From: a virus
DNA length: 64,000 nt
IMG/VR virus record: IMGVR_UViG_3300033143_003083
Coordinates: 1-64,000 of that record
Reading direction: 5' to 3' (one strand)
Below the pieces are notes generated by a model. That model was not told where the DNA came from, ran no database searches, and saw nothing but the letters and a program-made list of their open reading frames with translations. This document shows positions 40,085-48,150 of this stretch, one piece after another. Made by a program: the position numbers and the translations under genes. The stretch's first letter is position 1, and every line of letters starts with the position of its first letter.

Positions 40085-40998
40085 AAGTTTAACTTAACCT
40101 CTGCTTTTAACATGTTATCTTGTATGCCGTCATGAATCATCTTCATTGTAACAAATTTCCCATACGTTTGTATAGCGGCATTCGCATCTTTAACTTTCCA
40201 TTCTGGTATAGATATTCTCCATCCATACCGCTTGGCAATTTTTATAAAATCAGAATCCTTTCTGTCTGGTAGTAGTATTGGGTCATGACCTTTTAACAGG
40301 TATGCTTGCTTCTTGCTGACACTGTTACCAAGTATGGCAATGGCATCCGGTATGCTTGCCGCATCCATTATACCTTCAACAACAATAGGGTTCTTCTTGA
40401 TGTACCCATTGTGGTTATTTATGAACATAAGATCTGTGTTGTCACCACTAGTAAGATAAAATGTCTTGCCATCAAATACACTGACCCCCTGCCACCCGAT
40501 TAACTTACCATGATAGTAGAATGGAATTATCAATTTATTTTTCCATGTATCTTCTTTGCCCACATACAAATCTTGAGTGAAGGTTACATGACGGCTTTTC
40601 AGAAAATCGTCAAACCAATAATGATAATCAGGGTGATACTGAACAAAGTCGCTGGGTATTTCGATAGTGCTATACGAATGTTTTTCATAAATGTCCTCGT
40701 TTAGTTTATCAAATATTTTTGGTTTCTTATTGTATACCTTTAATTCTATTGGGACATCAACACCCAGTACATCCATAAGATGTCTGAAACGTTTAGGCAT
40801 GTATGCATCATACTTGTATTCAGTGGATGCATCACACTTACCCCTGAAACAATTGTATGCAATACGATCAGGGAAGAACGCGAATCCACCACGTACTTTT
40901 GTGTCGTTACACACAGGGCATTTCATGGTGTGAAATCCACTGGCAGTAACCTCGTGAAAGGTCACTGAAGATTTTATGATATCTTCTATTTCTGACAT
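40069..40998 (-). CDS. gp61: DNA primase, gp61-like
   Basis: 309 residues. N-terminal zinc finger CPVC...CFRGKC (about 25-55), then a Toprim-type core: VVEGIMDAASIPDAIAILG (catalytic Glu) and PILLPDRKDSD (metal-binding Asp pair). Length and order match T4 gp61, which primes lagging-strand synthesis together with gp41. Confidence 0.85.
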   Translation of the reverse strand: MSEIEDIIKSSVTFHEVTASGFHTMKCPVCNDTKVRGGFAFFPDRIAYNCFRGKCDASTEYKYDAYMPKRFRHLMDVLGVDVPIELKVYNKKPKIFDKLNEDIYEKHSYSTIEIPSDFVQYHPDYHYWFDDFLKSRHVTFTQDLYVGKEDTWKNKLIIPFYYHGKLIGWQGVSVFDGKTFYLTSGDNTDLMFINNHNGYIKKNPIVVEGIMDAASIPDAIAILGNSVSKKQAYLLKGHDPILLPDRKDSDFIKIAKRYGWRISIPEWKVKDANAAIQTYGKFVTMKMIHDGIQDNMLKAEVKLNLWKTK

Positions 40999-41005
40999 GT
41001 TAATT

Positions 41006-41311
41006 CTAAAGTTGTAGAAATTTTATATAGTTTGTTATTTTGTCTGCGGTCTTTAAGTCTCGCATCTGGTTTATAAAATTATCAGTATCGACAATTATCT
41101 CTAATACTCGGTCATCAATTTGTATGACATAATCATCATCGGTTATCCAGACAAAATCTCTGTCTGGGGACATAGCATATTCATCAAGGAAGTATAAACG
41201 ATTCCTATACGTTTTACGATCTATTTTTATCAATTTATTGGTGGAAGTATACGTCAACCTGAAACGCTGTTGTGTTGATATATCATATACATTCTCTTTG
41301 ATAATTTTCAT
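41006..41311 (-). CDS. Small hypothetical protein
   Basis: 101 residues: MKIIKENVYDISTQQRFRLTY start; RLYFLDEYAM, DYVIQIDDRVLEI, and C-terminal INQMRDLKTADKITNYIKFL. Shares a weak frame (strand, IQID, MRDL...) with the next gene, so possibly tandem paralogues. Confidence 0.5.
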   Translation of the reverse strand: MKIIKENVYDISTQQRFRLTYTSTNKLIKIDRKTYRNRLYFLDEYAMSPDRDFVWITDDDYVIQIDDRVLEIIVDTDNFINQMRDLKTADKITNYIKFLQL

Positions 41312-41628
41312 AAGTATGCAAACGCTTTGATTAACTCTATATCGTCCAGATCCCTTATCATATGATAGCTGTCACATAGGAATTTGCACAGAGGGTAATC
41401 ACTACCATCAATCTGTATTATCTTATTTGGTTTGATGATAATATAGAATGAGTGTATTCCATCTTTCCAGCATATCAATAACCTGCCATATAAATCAGTG
41501 AAGATACCACTATAGACAGTAGTTCCATTGAATGTCAAGACGAAGTGATTGGATGGGTCAGCAACGTAGTTGCATGAATCCCCTAAACTTTCTATATTTT
41601 CCACAATGGAAAAACTGGAAGTAATCAT
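41308..41628 (-). CDS. Small hypothetical protein
   Basis: 106 residues from the ATG at 41628 (MITSSFSIVENIESL); the longer frame would need a TTG at 41655 inside the divergent gene. FVLTFNGTTVYSG, KIIQIDGSDYPL and a final MIRDLDDIELIKAFAYL. ATGA overlap downstream. Confidence 0.5.
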   Translation of the reverse strand: MITSSFSIVENIESLGDSCNYVADPSNHFVLTFNGTTVYSGIFTDLYGRLLICWKDGIHSFYIIIKPNKIIQIDGSDYPLCKFLCDSYHMIRDLDDIELIKAFAYL

Positions 41629-41631
41629 CAA

Positions 41632-41637
41632 TAAATA
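41632..41637 (+). promoter_or_regulatory. Late box TAAATA, 7 nt before ATG
   Basis: Plus strand AATAAATAACCGTATATG. Near-leaderless arrangement for the single plus-strand gene at 41645; no Shine-Dalgarno. Confidence 0.35.
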
Positions 41638-41644
41638 ACCGTAT

Positions 41645-41971
41645 ATGTCATACAATTATTTATTAAACACAATAACACTAAAGGATGGACGAAAGTTACT
41701 GGGGATTGTAGATTTTGTTACAACAAAGCAATTATACTTCTTTGACTTCACCAATGAACACACAATAGACTATGTTACGCTGTCTATCTTATGGAAGGGG
41801 AATCATGCTGAAATGCGGTTCTCGGTATTTTGTACTGTGGAGTATCCCGATATCAGACTGCCGAAGGTGATACTGATACCACAGACTAATGTGGAAGATA
41901 TTACAGGGAAGTTACCAAATCATAAGAAACCGAAGCAAAAGAAGCGACTGATAAAAATTATAGATTTATAA
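41645..41971 (+). CDS. Late-type hypothetical protein on the plus strand
   Basis: 108 residues: MSYNYLLNTITLKDGRKLLG start, beta-rich, with KQLYFFDFTNEHTIDY and RFSVFCTVEYPDIRLPKVIL, and a lysine-rich tail. Isolated plus-strand gene between minus-strand genes, with a TAAATA box. Its end overlaps the convergent family H gene by 6 bp. Not recognised; a virion or late-regulatory role is possible. Confidence 0.5.
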   Translation: MSYNYLLNTITLKDGRKLLGIVDFVTTKQLYFFDFTNEHTIDYVTLSILWKGNHAEMRFSVFCTVEYPDIRLPKVILIPQTNVEDITGKLPNHKKPKQKKRLIKIIDL

Positions 41972-42169
41972 TTCACTAAACTCTAAATACTGTTTGCCTA
42001 ACTCAGTTACTCTGAAATATCCCTTGACATCTTTTGCTATAAAAGAAACTCGTTCACCAGATATATAACCAAGGGTTATCATCTTTTTGATTTTTCCATC
42101 AGGATCAAAATAGCTTGTATAAGTGTAGTCACTTAACAAAAGTCTGTTAAGGGCATCAGCATAATCCAT
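41966..42169 (-). CDS. Family H small protein
   Basis: 67 residues: MDYADALNRLLLSDY start, ITLGYISGERV, YFRVTELGKQYLEFSEL end. Orphan member of the family concentrated at 23.8-27 kb. Confidence 0.6.
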   Translation of the reverse strand: MDYADALNRLLLSDYTYTSYFDPDGKIKKMITLGYISGERVSFIAKDVKGYFRVTELGKQYLEFSEL

Positions 42170-42170
42170 T

Positions 42171-42377
42171 TTACAACATTGCCATCTTAACTTTTGCGTG
42201 TAGTTCTTCTACACACTCGTCACATATTGATACTTTGAGTCCACCACCCCTTTCATTTTGGAGTGTTGATACCATTTTATATGGATAGTTTAAATCTGTA
42301 CCAGTAGGGGTCATTTGACTCTTATCGCAGAAGTTACATGACCCTAATACACGTCTTAACCCTCGTTCTACTTTCAT
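42171..42377 (-). CDS. Zinc-finger-like small protein
   Basis: 68 residues. SCNFCDK (about 13-19) and SICDECVEEL (about 51-60) give a CxxC...CxxC pair resembling a treble-clef or ClpX-type zinc-binding domain. Basic N-terminus. Function unknown. Confidence 0.6.
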   Translation of the reverse strand: MKVERGLRRVLGSCNFCDKSQMTPTGTDLNYPYKMVSTLQNERGGGLKVSICDECVEELHAKVKMAML

Positions 42378-42378
42378 A

Positions 42379-42978
42379 TCAGTACACCAATAATCCCATT
42401 ACGTCACGCTTGTTCATCAGGCACACTATCTGATGGGCGTAAGCAATTGCATGTGCTTTTTTAAACATGTACCCACCTTTACCCTTACGGTAGAGGTTAG
42501 GTCTTACCCTGACCCTGTTGGTAATGTAGTTCTCAATAAGATGTTTCTTATCAGGACGTATCAATGCTAACACATCAGCAAGTTCCTGTATACTTTGTGG
42601 TTTTATTAATTCAACCAAGTCGAAGTGCTTCCCTACTTGTGGTAACTTCATGACGAAAGATTCATCCCTTAGTAATTTCCAATCAGGATTCTTCAGAGCA
42701 TCCAGAACCTCTTGTTTGGTCTTGAATGAGTCGTATGCAGTTGCAGTCAGTAAATCTATCTTACTGAATCCCAGTTCCTCTGAGTTCTTGTACTCGATTG
42801 CTGCCATACCTGTCTCATTATCAACTGGTATGTTTGTGTCAACATAGTAACCGGATGGGTGTGGTTTTATTCTGTGCTTGTCATCATCATAGATTATTGC
42901 TCTGACACCATATACACTTTTGTCTGTACGAGACTGTACATCAATATCAATGTCACCAATAGATTTGTTATTGGACAC
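42379..42978 (-). CDS. DnaE/PolC-like mini-protein
   Basis: 199 residues. SIGDIDIDVQSRTD (about 6-19) matches the acidic DIDID motif of bacterial replicative polymerase III alpha. RIKPHPSGYYVDTNIPVD, then NSEELGFSKIDLL, IQELADVLALIRPDKKHLI and AHAIAYAHQIVCLMN follow the same order as in DnaE/PolC palms, but the rest of the polymerase is missing. Too short to be a polymerase; it may be a remnant or a regulatory/assembly factor. Overlaps the next gene by 11 bp. Confidence 0.55.
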   Translation of the reverse strand: MSNNKSIGDIDIDVQSRTDKSVYGVRAIIYDDDKHRIKPHPSGYYVDTNIPVDNETGMAAIEYKNSEELGFSKIDLLTATAYDSFKTKQEVLDALKNPDWKLLRDESFVMKLPQVGKHFDLVELIKPQSIQELADVLALIRPDKKHLIENYITNRVRVRPNLYRKGKGGYMFKKAHAIAYAHQIVCLMNKRDVMGLLVY

Positions 42979-43615
42979 TTTCTAAGAACCGTTCGAATCT
43001 GTCATATTCTAATGGTGATAACTTCCCGACAAATTCATCAAAACTAATTTCTTCAAAAAGTGATGTGTAGCTGATGTCACCTTTCTCAAGTGAACGTAAT
43101 GCAAACACCGTATCTCTGTGTAACTGTCTCAGATGCTTACTTAAGAATATTGCACTCTTATGTTCGTCTACGTACTTGCCAACGTTTCTTCTGTAACGGG
43201 CAAACATTAACTCAGTCTTACCATGATTGAGTGCTGAGTTTAATGGTTCAAATCTGAATTCATGAATTATAAATTTGAAGTAATCTGTCATATCACTTAT
43301 GTTATGATCCATGCAAAAATTATAGAATGTGACAATGCCTGAATACTGTGATGATGTTCTGAACTTCTTCATGGTGTACCCACGTGATCCACTTAATGCA
43401 GCAGATAACGTGTACCACTTATAAAATAATTCTTCTGTTGGAGTATTACCAAACACATGGTGATATTTGAAACAGTCTTGTTTATCAAAATGATCATTGA
43501 TGTTTTTTTCTTTCTTGTACTTTTTATCGCACACAGAACACACATAGTATTCTTCATCACGCAGAATACCTTTGCTGTAAATTTCTTCTATTGTATTAAA
43601 GCGTTTTAGTTTCAT
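42968..43615 (-). CDS. Hypothetical protein with N-terminal zinc finger
   Basis: 215 residues from the ATG at 43615 (MKLKRFNTIEEIYSKG), chosen because upstream in-frame codons run through another small gene. YYVCSVCDKKYKKEKNINDH...C (about 24-50) is a C2H2-like finger. The rest is helical with FYNFCMDHNISDM and RYRRNVGKYVDEH. Function unknown; DNA binding likely. Confidence 0.6.
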   Translation of the reverse strand: MKLKRFNTIEEIYSKGILRDEEYYVCSVCDKKYKKEKNINDHFDKQDCFKYHHVFGNTPTEELFYKWYTLSAALSGSRGYTMKKFRTSSQYSGIVTFYNFCMDHNISDMTDYFKFIIHEFRFEPLNSALNHGKTELMFARYRRNVGKYVDEHKSAIFLSKHLRQLHRDTVFALRSLEKGDISYTSLFEEISFDEFVGKLSPLEYDRFERFLESVQ

Positions 43616-43748
43616 TCTTCGTGTCTTCTTTCTTGTATTTGTAATGAACCATTTGACCATGCAACACCAAATTGTTAGCCTTTTCATAAAAAAAAGAATC
43701 TTGTAGTGAGTCAATCATTTTAATTAGGTTAAATCGTTTTAGTTTCAT
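43596..43748 (-). CDS. Small hypothetical protein, 50 aa, flanked by repeats
   Basis: Starts MKLKRFNLIKMIDSLQDSFF at 43748 and ends EDTKNETKTL with TAA at 43596. Its start overlaps the upstream gene's end, and its end overlaps the downstream gene's start, in the same relative frames. Both junctions lie in a duplicated 19-bp sequence (43602-43620 and 43735-43753). Confidence 0.55.
   Translation of the reverse strand: MKLKRFNLIKMIDSLQDSFFYEKANNLVLHGQMVHYKYKKEDTKNETKTL
43602..43620. repeat. 19-bp direct repeat, left copy
   Basis: CGTTTTAGTTTCATTCTTC, identical to 43735-43753. In both places it encodes a gene end (NETKT-) in one frame and a gene start (MKLKRFN) in another. Confidence 0.85.
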
Positions 43749-44196
43749 TCTTCAACTTCTTCATGTCTTCTTTTTCGTAACCGAGTTCTTCACCGATGGT
43801 CAGGATAGCTTCTGCTGTCAGTAATGGAATTATATCAGATGCGTGTCGTTCATCATACTCATAATATTTCATTAAAGTTTTCAATGTAAAATTATTGGTA
43901 CTCGTTTTAGTTTTCTTCTGGTAATAGAATCTGGTGTCTCGACCAAACCCATTCGAATAACATAACAATCTATAAAGTAGTTTTGGGTGATCACCTAATG
44001 AAAACATATAAGGATTGGCAAACTCATTAGTCAGCACCAATCTGTTCTCAAGATTATTGTCTGCACCCTTAACCCACATCTGTAAGACGTAAGGGGATAC
44101 CGACTTAAGTTCTACTTCTGACAGGTTATCTAATGCATCCATCTTATTAGATGCCATGTCACTCAACAGTTTAAATATGTCTACTTTATAATTCAT
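43729..44196 (-). CDS. Possible clamp-loader small subunit (gp62-like)
   Basis: 155 residues, helical. VSPYVLQMWVKGADN (about 34-48), NEFANPYMFSLGDHPKLLYRLL and later YQKKTKT resemble the order of the small clamp-loader subunit of T4-type phages (helices around a conserved N..N and basic patch), but the similarity is faint. Replication-gene surroundings agree. Treat as tentative; otherwise unknown. Confidence 0.3.
   Translation of the reverse strand: MNYKVDIFKLLSDMASNKMDALDNLSEVELKSVSPYVLQMWVKGADNNLENRLVLTNEFANPYMFSLGDHPKLLYRLLCYSNGFGRDTRFYYQKKTKTSTNNFTLKTLMKYYEYDERHASDIIPLLTAEAILTIGEELGYEKEDMKKLKNETKTI
43735..43753. repeat. 19-bp direct repeat, right copy
   Basis: Second copy of CGTTTTAGTTTCATTCTTC; similarity continues outward with TGTCTTCTTT after a short gap, so the duplicated unit was longer. 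Confidence 0.85.
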
Positions 44197-44440
44197 ATTT
44201 GAACTTGTATGCTTCTTTCACAGTATCAGAAGGATTGATTATCATATGATAAATATCTTTGTCTTTTAGTATTTCCCTGATAATTTCTTCATCGGTGATG
44301 TCACCCATATTCAGTTTGATGGCTAACAATATCCTACGATCTATTTCCAGACGCATTTGGGTAGACAGTTCGTTTTCTAATGTATTCCCAACAGGTTTGA
44401 TAGTAGTCGTGTATGTACCCGCGTTGTTGATGATTGCCAT
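44186..44440 (-). CDS. Small hypothetical protein
   Basis: 84 residues: MAIINNAGTYTTTIKPVG start, a helix LSTQMRLEIDRRILLAIKL, then EEIIREILKDKDIYHMI. Overlaps the next gene by 11 bp. Function unknown. Confidence 0.5.
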   Translation of the reverse strand: MAIINNAGTYTTTIKPVGNTLENELSTQMRLEIDRRILLAIKLNMGDITDEEIIREILKDKDIYHMIINPSDTVKEAYKFKYEL

Positions 44441-44443
44441 AAT

Positions 44444-44626
44444 TTATTCTGCTAATTTAGTAAGTCTTATATCCCCAACGTGTAAAGCGTTAGTGGGGAA
44501 AATTATATCACCGTCAATCGTATTCTTCAACGTGTACTTTGCTGTGGCATTCACTTCATCTGCAATGATGTTCTGAACTTCAGATAAACTAGCTGCTTCT
44601 TCGTAACCGATATATGCAACACTCAT
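44444..44626 (-). CDS. Small hypothetical protein
   Basis: 60 residues from the ATG at 44626 (MSVAYIGYEEAASLSEV); a TTG-initiated longer form would overlap nrdB. Alpha/beta pattern ending DIRLTKLAE. Follows nrdB closely. Confidence 0.45.
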   Translation of the reverse strand: MSVAYIGYEEAASLSEVQNIIADEVNATAKYTLKNTIDGDIIFPTNALHVGDIRLTKLAE

Positions 44627-44646
44627 GAATGTTATATGCACTTTGA

Positions 44647-45651
44647 TCAAAAATCCCAACCTTCAATTGATTCACTTCTGTCATATGATGTAACAGTTGT
44701 CTCAAAAAAGTTTTCACGCTTAACCTGTTCCAGATGTTTGTATGGGTTTTTTACTACTTCTGGATATAACGGGTCAATACCGATACGACCCAATCTGTCA
44801 TTCGCCAGAAACTTAACATATTGTTCTGATGATTTTTGATTGATGCCAAGGATCTTGTCACCGTATACATGATTAGCCCATTCAATTTCTTGTTGGACTG
44901 CAACATCAAACATATACCGGATCATATCATGATCTTCCTCAGTGAATAACTCTTTGATGATGTTGGTGAAGATACCAATATGAGTCATTTCATCTGTGCG
45001 AATGTAATCAATAATCTTTGATGATTGTACTAACTTATTACGTGATGCCAGTTGATCAAAGAACATAAACCCCTGATAAAAATAGATAGACTCCAATAAT
45101 AGATTCATAATAATGATCTTCTTGAAGTTGTCTAACGTTGGTTCATCTTTAAACTCCTGACCGATATCAGCAACATACTTAATGCGCTTCAGTAACTCAG
45201 GATTTTCACGCCATTTGTTATAGATACTTTCTCTGGTCATCAATGGATAGAGCGCATCTAACATATACTGATAACTTTGTGAGTGTATAACTTCCTGATA
45301 CTGCTGGATGATAATTAAGTTAGCGACATTAGGTGCAGTGATATACTCGTGGATGTTACCAAGATTGTTACACTGAAAACTATCCAAAAAAATAAGGAAC
45401 GATAATGTATTTTTTGTTGCTTCATCTTCTGCATCCGTAAGTTCGTTAATGGTTGTTTTATCATCTGCCATAGATACCTTTTCTGGAATCCAAAAGTTTG
45501 AGGTCATGATACGATAGAGTGAATTACTCCATTTGTATTTGTTCTCATTCAGATTACTGATGCCAGTAGGTGATCCATTAATCAGTTGTTGTTGTTCTGG
45601 TGAGTCATCACCACGTTCGTCAAAAAGTGTTATTGTTTTTAAGTCTGTCAT
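44647..45651 (-). CDS. nrdB: Ribonucleotide reductase class I, beta subunit
   Basis: 334 residues. Diiron ligand helices are visible: DSFQCNNLGNIHEYI (first Asp/Glu), QYQEVIHSQSYQYM (E..H), NLLLESIYFYQGF (E) and RTDEMTHIGIF (E..H). The C-terminus ESIEGWDF is the usual acidic/aromatic tail that docks on NrdA. Generates the tyrosyl-type radical for NrdA. 12 bp downstream of nrdA in the same operon. Confidence 0.9.
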   Translation of the reverse strand: MTDLKTITLFDERGDDSPEQQQLINGSPTGISNLNENKYKWSNSLYRIMTSNFWIPEKVSMADDKTTINELTDAEDEATKNTLSFLIFLDSFQCNNLGNIHEYITAPNVANLIIIQQYQEVIHSQSYQYMLDALYPLMTRESIYNKWRENPELLKRIKYVADIGQEFKDEPTLDNFKKIIIMNLLLESIYFYQGFMFFDQLASRNKLVQSSKIIDYIRTDEMTHIGIFTNIIKELFTEEDHDMIRYMFDVAVQQEIEWANHVYGDKILGINQKSSEQYVKFLANDRLGRIGIDPLYPEVVKNPYKHLEQVKRENFFETTVTSYDRSESIEGWDF

Positions 45652-45663
45652 TATTATTTTCTC

Positions 45664-47856
45664 CTATCCACTACATCCAGCACATACTGCTTCACCACCA
45701 GTAATCACATCAATGTTCTCGCCTTTCTTAATTGACCTGATGTAATACACCGCTTTTGTTTTTTCTTTCCATGCTGTCACAATCAAATCAAACAGATCCT
45801 TTGCTTCAAATCCTTCTTGATTCAAATCAAAAAGATACTCGGCACTGATACCAGTGTCAACAAATTTTTGTAGACCGCCTACCATCTTGGCAAGTATCTT
45901 CTGATCTATTCTTGATTGAGTTCTTTCATATGCCATCGGAAATTCTTTCAGGTACATTCCATACACCGAGAATTTACCTGTCTTGTTATCTTCATTAAAG
46001 AATGCACTGTACACTGGCATGACACCAGCAGCAGCATCCATAAAAATAGAAGTACTTGTGTTGGGTGCAGGTGATGTCAATTGAGAATTACGGATACCAT
46101 TTTTGTTCATATCCTTTTGTAATGCATCCCAGTTAAGATTTGATTTTGAATTCTTCTTGAACATATCAATCATTTCACCAGTGTCCCATTTAGAACCTTC
46201 AAACGCTGGATACTTGCCACGTATTTTTGCAAGTTCAATTGATTTTCTGACTGCACCATACTCAATGAGTTCAGCAACATGAGCAATTGCAGTGGTGTCT
46301 TCCCATTGGATACCATACTTTGCAAGGTAATCATGCAGACCCTGAATACCTACTCCAACCGTTCTATAACGTTCATTATGTGCTTTGCTTTCTTTGATTG
46401 GGGGATTAGTCAATGCAATACCATTATCAAGTATATGAGTTGCTAATTCAGCAAGGGATATCATTTCTTCGTCTGACTCCACACGCCCTGCAACGATGCT
46501 TAAGAGGTTACAGGTGTGAGCATACAAGTCTGCTATCAAGTTACTGAACGACTCTGTACAGAGGTTAGCACACGGTATGCTACCATCATGTGCATTAGGG
46601 TTCGTTGCATTGATATGGTCAATAAAAGTTAAGTATGGAAGACCAGTTTCAAATTGAGTCTTCATACTAATCTTAATTAAATCTCTGGCGTTATACGTCC
46701 CCACATTAGTAAGTGTACCTGCCTTAAATGCATTGACACATGTTTTGTAAGCGGCGTTAAATTCTTTGTTGTACTTACCATGAAGTTCAACATTCAACAC
46801 AGACTTAACTTCGTGTGGGCAGAATGTGTACCATGTCCCACCATCGTCTTTAAGTGCTTCTTTCATGAATAGATCATGCAGACTTATCTGTGGGAAGATA
46901 TCAAATGCTTTCTTGCGGAAGTCACCATTCTCACTTTGTATTTCAAGGAAGTCTTCAATGTCTCTGTGCCAGATAGGAAGATGTACTGTGAATGCCCCTG
47001 CACGTTTCCCACCTTGATCAACTGCAACTGCAATATCATTAAACACTTTAGTCCATGATGGTGTGCCTTTAGATGCATTTCGTACACCATTAACTGCTGC
47101 ACCTTTGGCGCGAATCTTTGACATATCAATACCAAGACCCCCACCAAACTTAGAAATCATTGCAGCATTTTTCCAGTTATCTGCAATAGATTCCATAGAG
47201 TCGTTGACACCGATAATGAAACAACTAGAAATGTTTTTATTCGCACGAAGGTTTGATAACCAAGGCGTAGCAAGTGATAACTTGCGTAATGACAAAGCAT
47301 CATATATTGATTTAGCGAACTCAAGTCGTTCTCCTTTGGGATCAACAGATGCAATAATCATGGCGTTAACCATGTGCATTTGTTGTATACACTCACCATC
47401 AGAAAGATATTTTTTGGTTGCGGTAAGTACTGAACCATATGAGTGATCCAGATCACGGTTCTGAACAATATGTTCACCCAGATCGATTAGTTCACGCTTA
47501 GTCCATTTCTTAATGGCAGTATGTTTATACGTGCCTTTGCTTAATTGTTCTTGTATGTAGTACTGGAAAGTTTTTTCAAAGATTTGAGTGTTCTTCCATC
47601 GAAGCATAGTCTCAAGTCTTCCTGCAACGATAGACCATTCAGGTTCTTCTGGGACACATAATATTCTGGCATGGTATATCAGATTCTTTTGAATGTCATT
47701 CGTTGAGATATCTTCTTTTATGAATTCATCGAACTTTGATTCGAGTACTAATGGGTTTACGTCTAACCCTTCTGTGCCCCAACCAATCACATTCTTAATT
47801 TTTTCTACATCGAAATTTTCTTTTCTGCCGTCACGTTTCTCTACAAAACCTGTCAT
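45664..47856 (-). CDS. nrdA: Ribonucleotide reductase class I, alpha subunit
   Basis: 730 residues. N-terminal ATP-cone-type region (VEKRDGRKENFDVEKIKNVIG), catalytic-site NISSCFIIGVNDSMES, KFGGGLGIDMSKIRAKG, CANLCTESFSN with the active-site Cys, and a C-terminal AVCAGCSG CxxC tail that is re-reduced by thioredoxin/glutaredoxin. Converts NDPs to dNDPs. A TATAAATA box lies about 45 bp upstream. Confidence 0.95.
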   Translation of the reverse strand: MTGFVEKRDGRKENFDVEKIKNVIGWGTEGLDVNPLVLESKFDEFIKEDISTNDIQKNLIYHARILCVPEEPEWSIVAGRLETMLRWKNTQIFEKTFQYYIQEQLSKGTYKHTAIKKWTKRELIDLGEHIVQNRDLDHSYGSVLTATKKYLSDGECIQQMHMVNAMIIASVDPKGERLEFAKSIYDALSLRKLSLATPWLSNLRANKNISSCFIIGVNDSMESIADNWKNAAMISKFGGGLGIDMSKIRAKGAAVNGVRNASKGTPSWTKVFNDIAVAVDQGGKRAGAFTVHLPIWHRDIEDFLEIQSENGDFRKKAFDIFPQISLHDLFMKEALKDDGGTWYTFCPHEVKSVLNVELHGKYNKEFNAAYKTCVNAFKAGTLTNVGTYNARDLIKISMKTQFETGLPYLTFIDHINATNPNAHDGSIPCANLCTESFSNLIADLYAHTCNLLSIVAGRVESDEEMISLAELATHILDNGIALTNPPIKESKAHNERYRTVGVGIQGLHDYLAKYGIQWEDTTAIAHVAELIEYGAVRKSIELAKIRGKYPAFEGSKWDTGEMIDMFKKNSKSNLNWDALQKDMNKNGIRNSQLTSPAPNTSTSIFMDAAAGVMPVYSAFFNEDNKTGKFSVYGMYLKEFPMAYERTQSRIDQKILAKMVGGLQKFVDTGISAEYLFDLNQEGFEAKDLFDLIVTAWKEKTKAVYYIRSIKKGENIDVITGGEAVCAGCSG

Positions 47857-47898
47857 TGTCGTTCCTTATTATTATTATTATTTTTGTACTGGTCAACA

Positions 47899-47906
47899 TA
47901 TTTATA
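47899..47906 (-). promoter_or_regulatory. TATAAATA box upstream of nrdA
   Basis: Exact late-type box on the minus strand, formed by the last codons of the family H gene, 42 nt before the nrdA ATG. A late box for an nrd gene would be unusual, so it may be coincidental. Confidence 0.3.
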
Positions 47907-48150
47907 ACTTGTCGAATTCCAGCATTTGTTCACCAAGTTCTGTCAAGGTAAAATCTATCCTTGTTCCATCCACTCTTTCTGTTATATCTGTTATTTTTAT
48001 CCAACCACTAGTATCAAACATTTGCATCCATATTGCAATATATGATCCGAGATATAATGAATATGGGTTCCCTTCTGGTTTTATTTTATGCAGATCGCAT
48101 ATTCTGGCGAATGTTTTTACTTCGCTGAAGCTGACATTTTTTTGTCTCAT
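47902..48150 (-). CDS. Family H small protein
   Basis: 82 residues: MRQKNVSFSEVKTFARICDL start, SGWIKITDITERVDG, FTLTELGEQMLEFDKL end. Orphan family H member between nrdA and the kinase-phosphatase; one-base overlap upstream. Confidence 0.6.
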   Translation of the reverse strand: MRQKNVSFSEVKTFARICDLHKIKPEGNPYSLYLGSYIAIWMQMFDTSGWIKITDITERVDGTRIDFTLTELGEQMLEFDKL

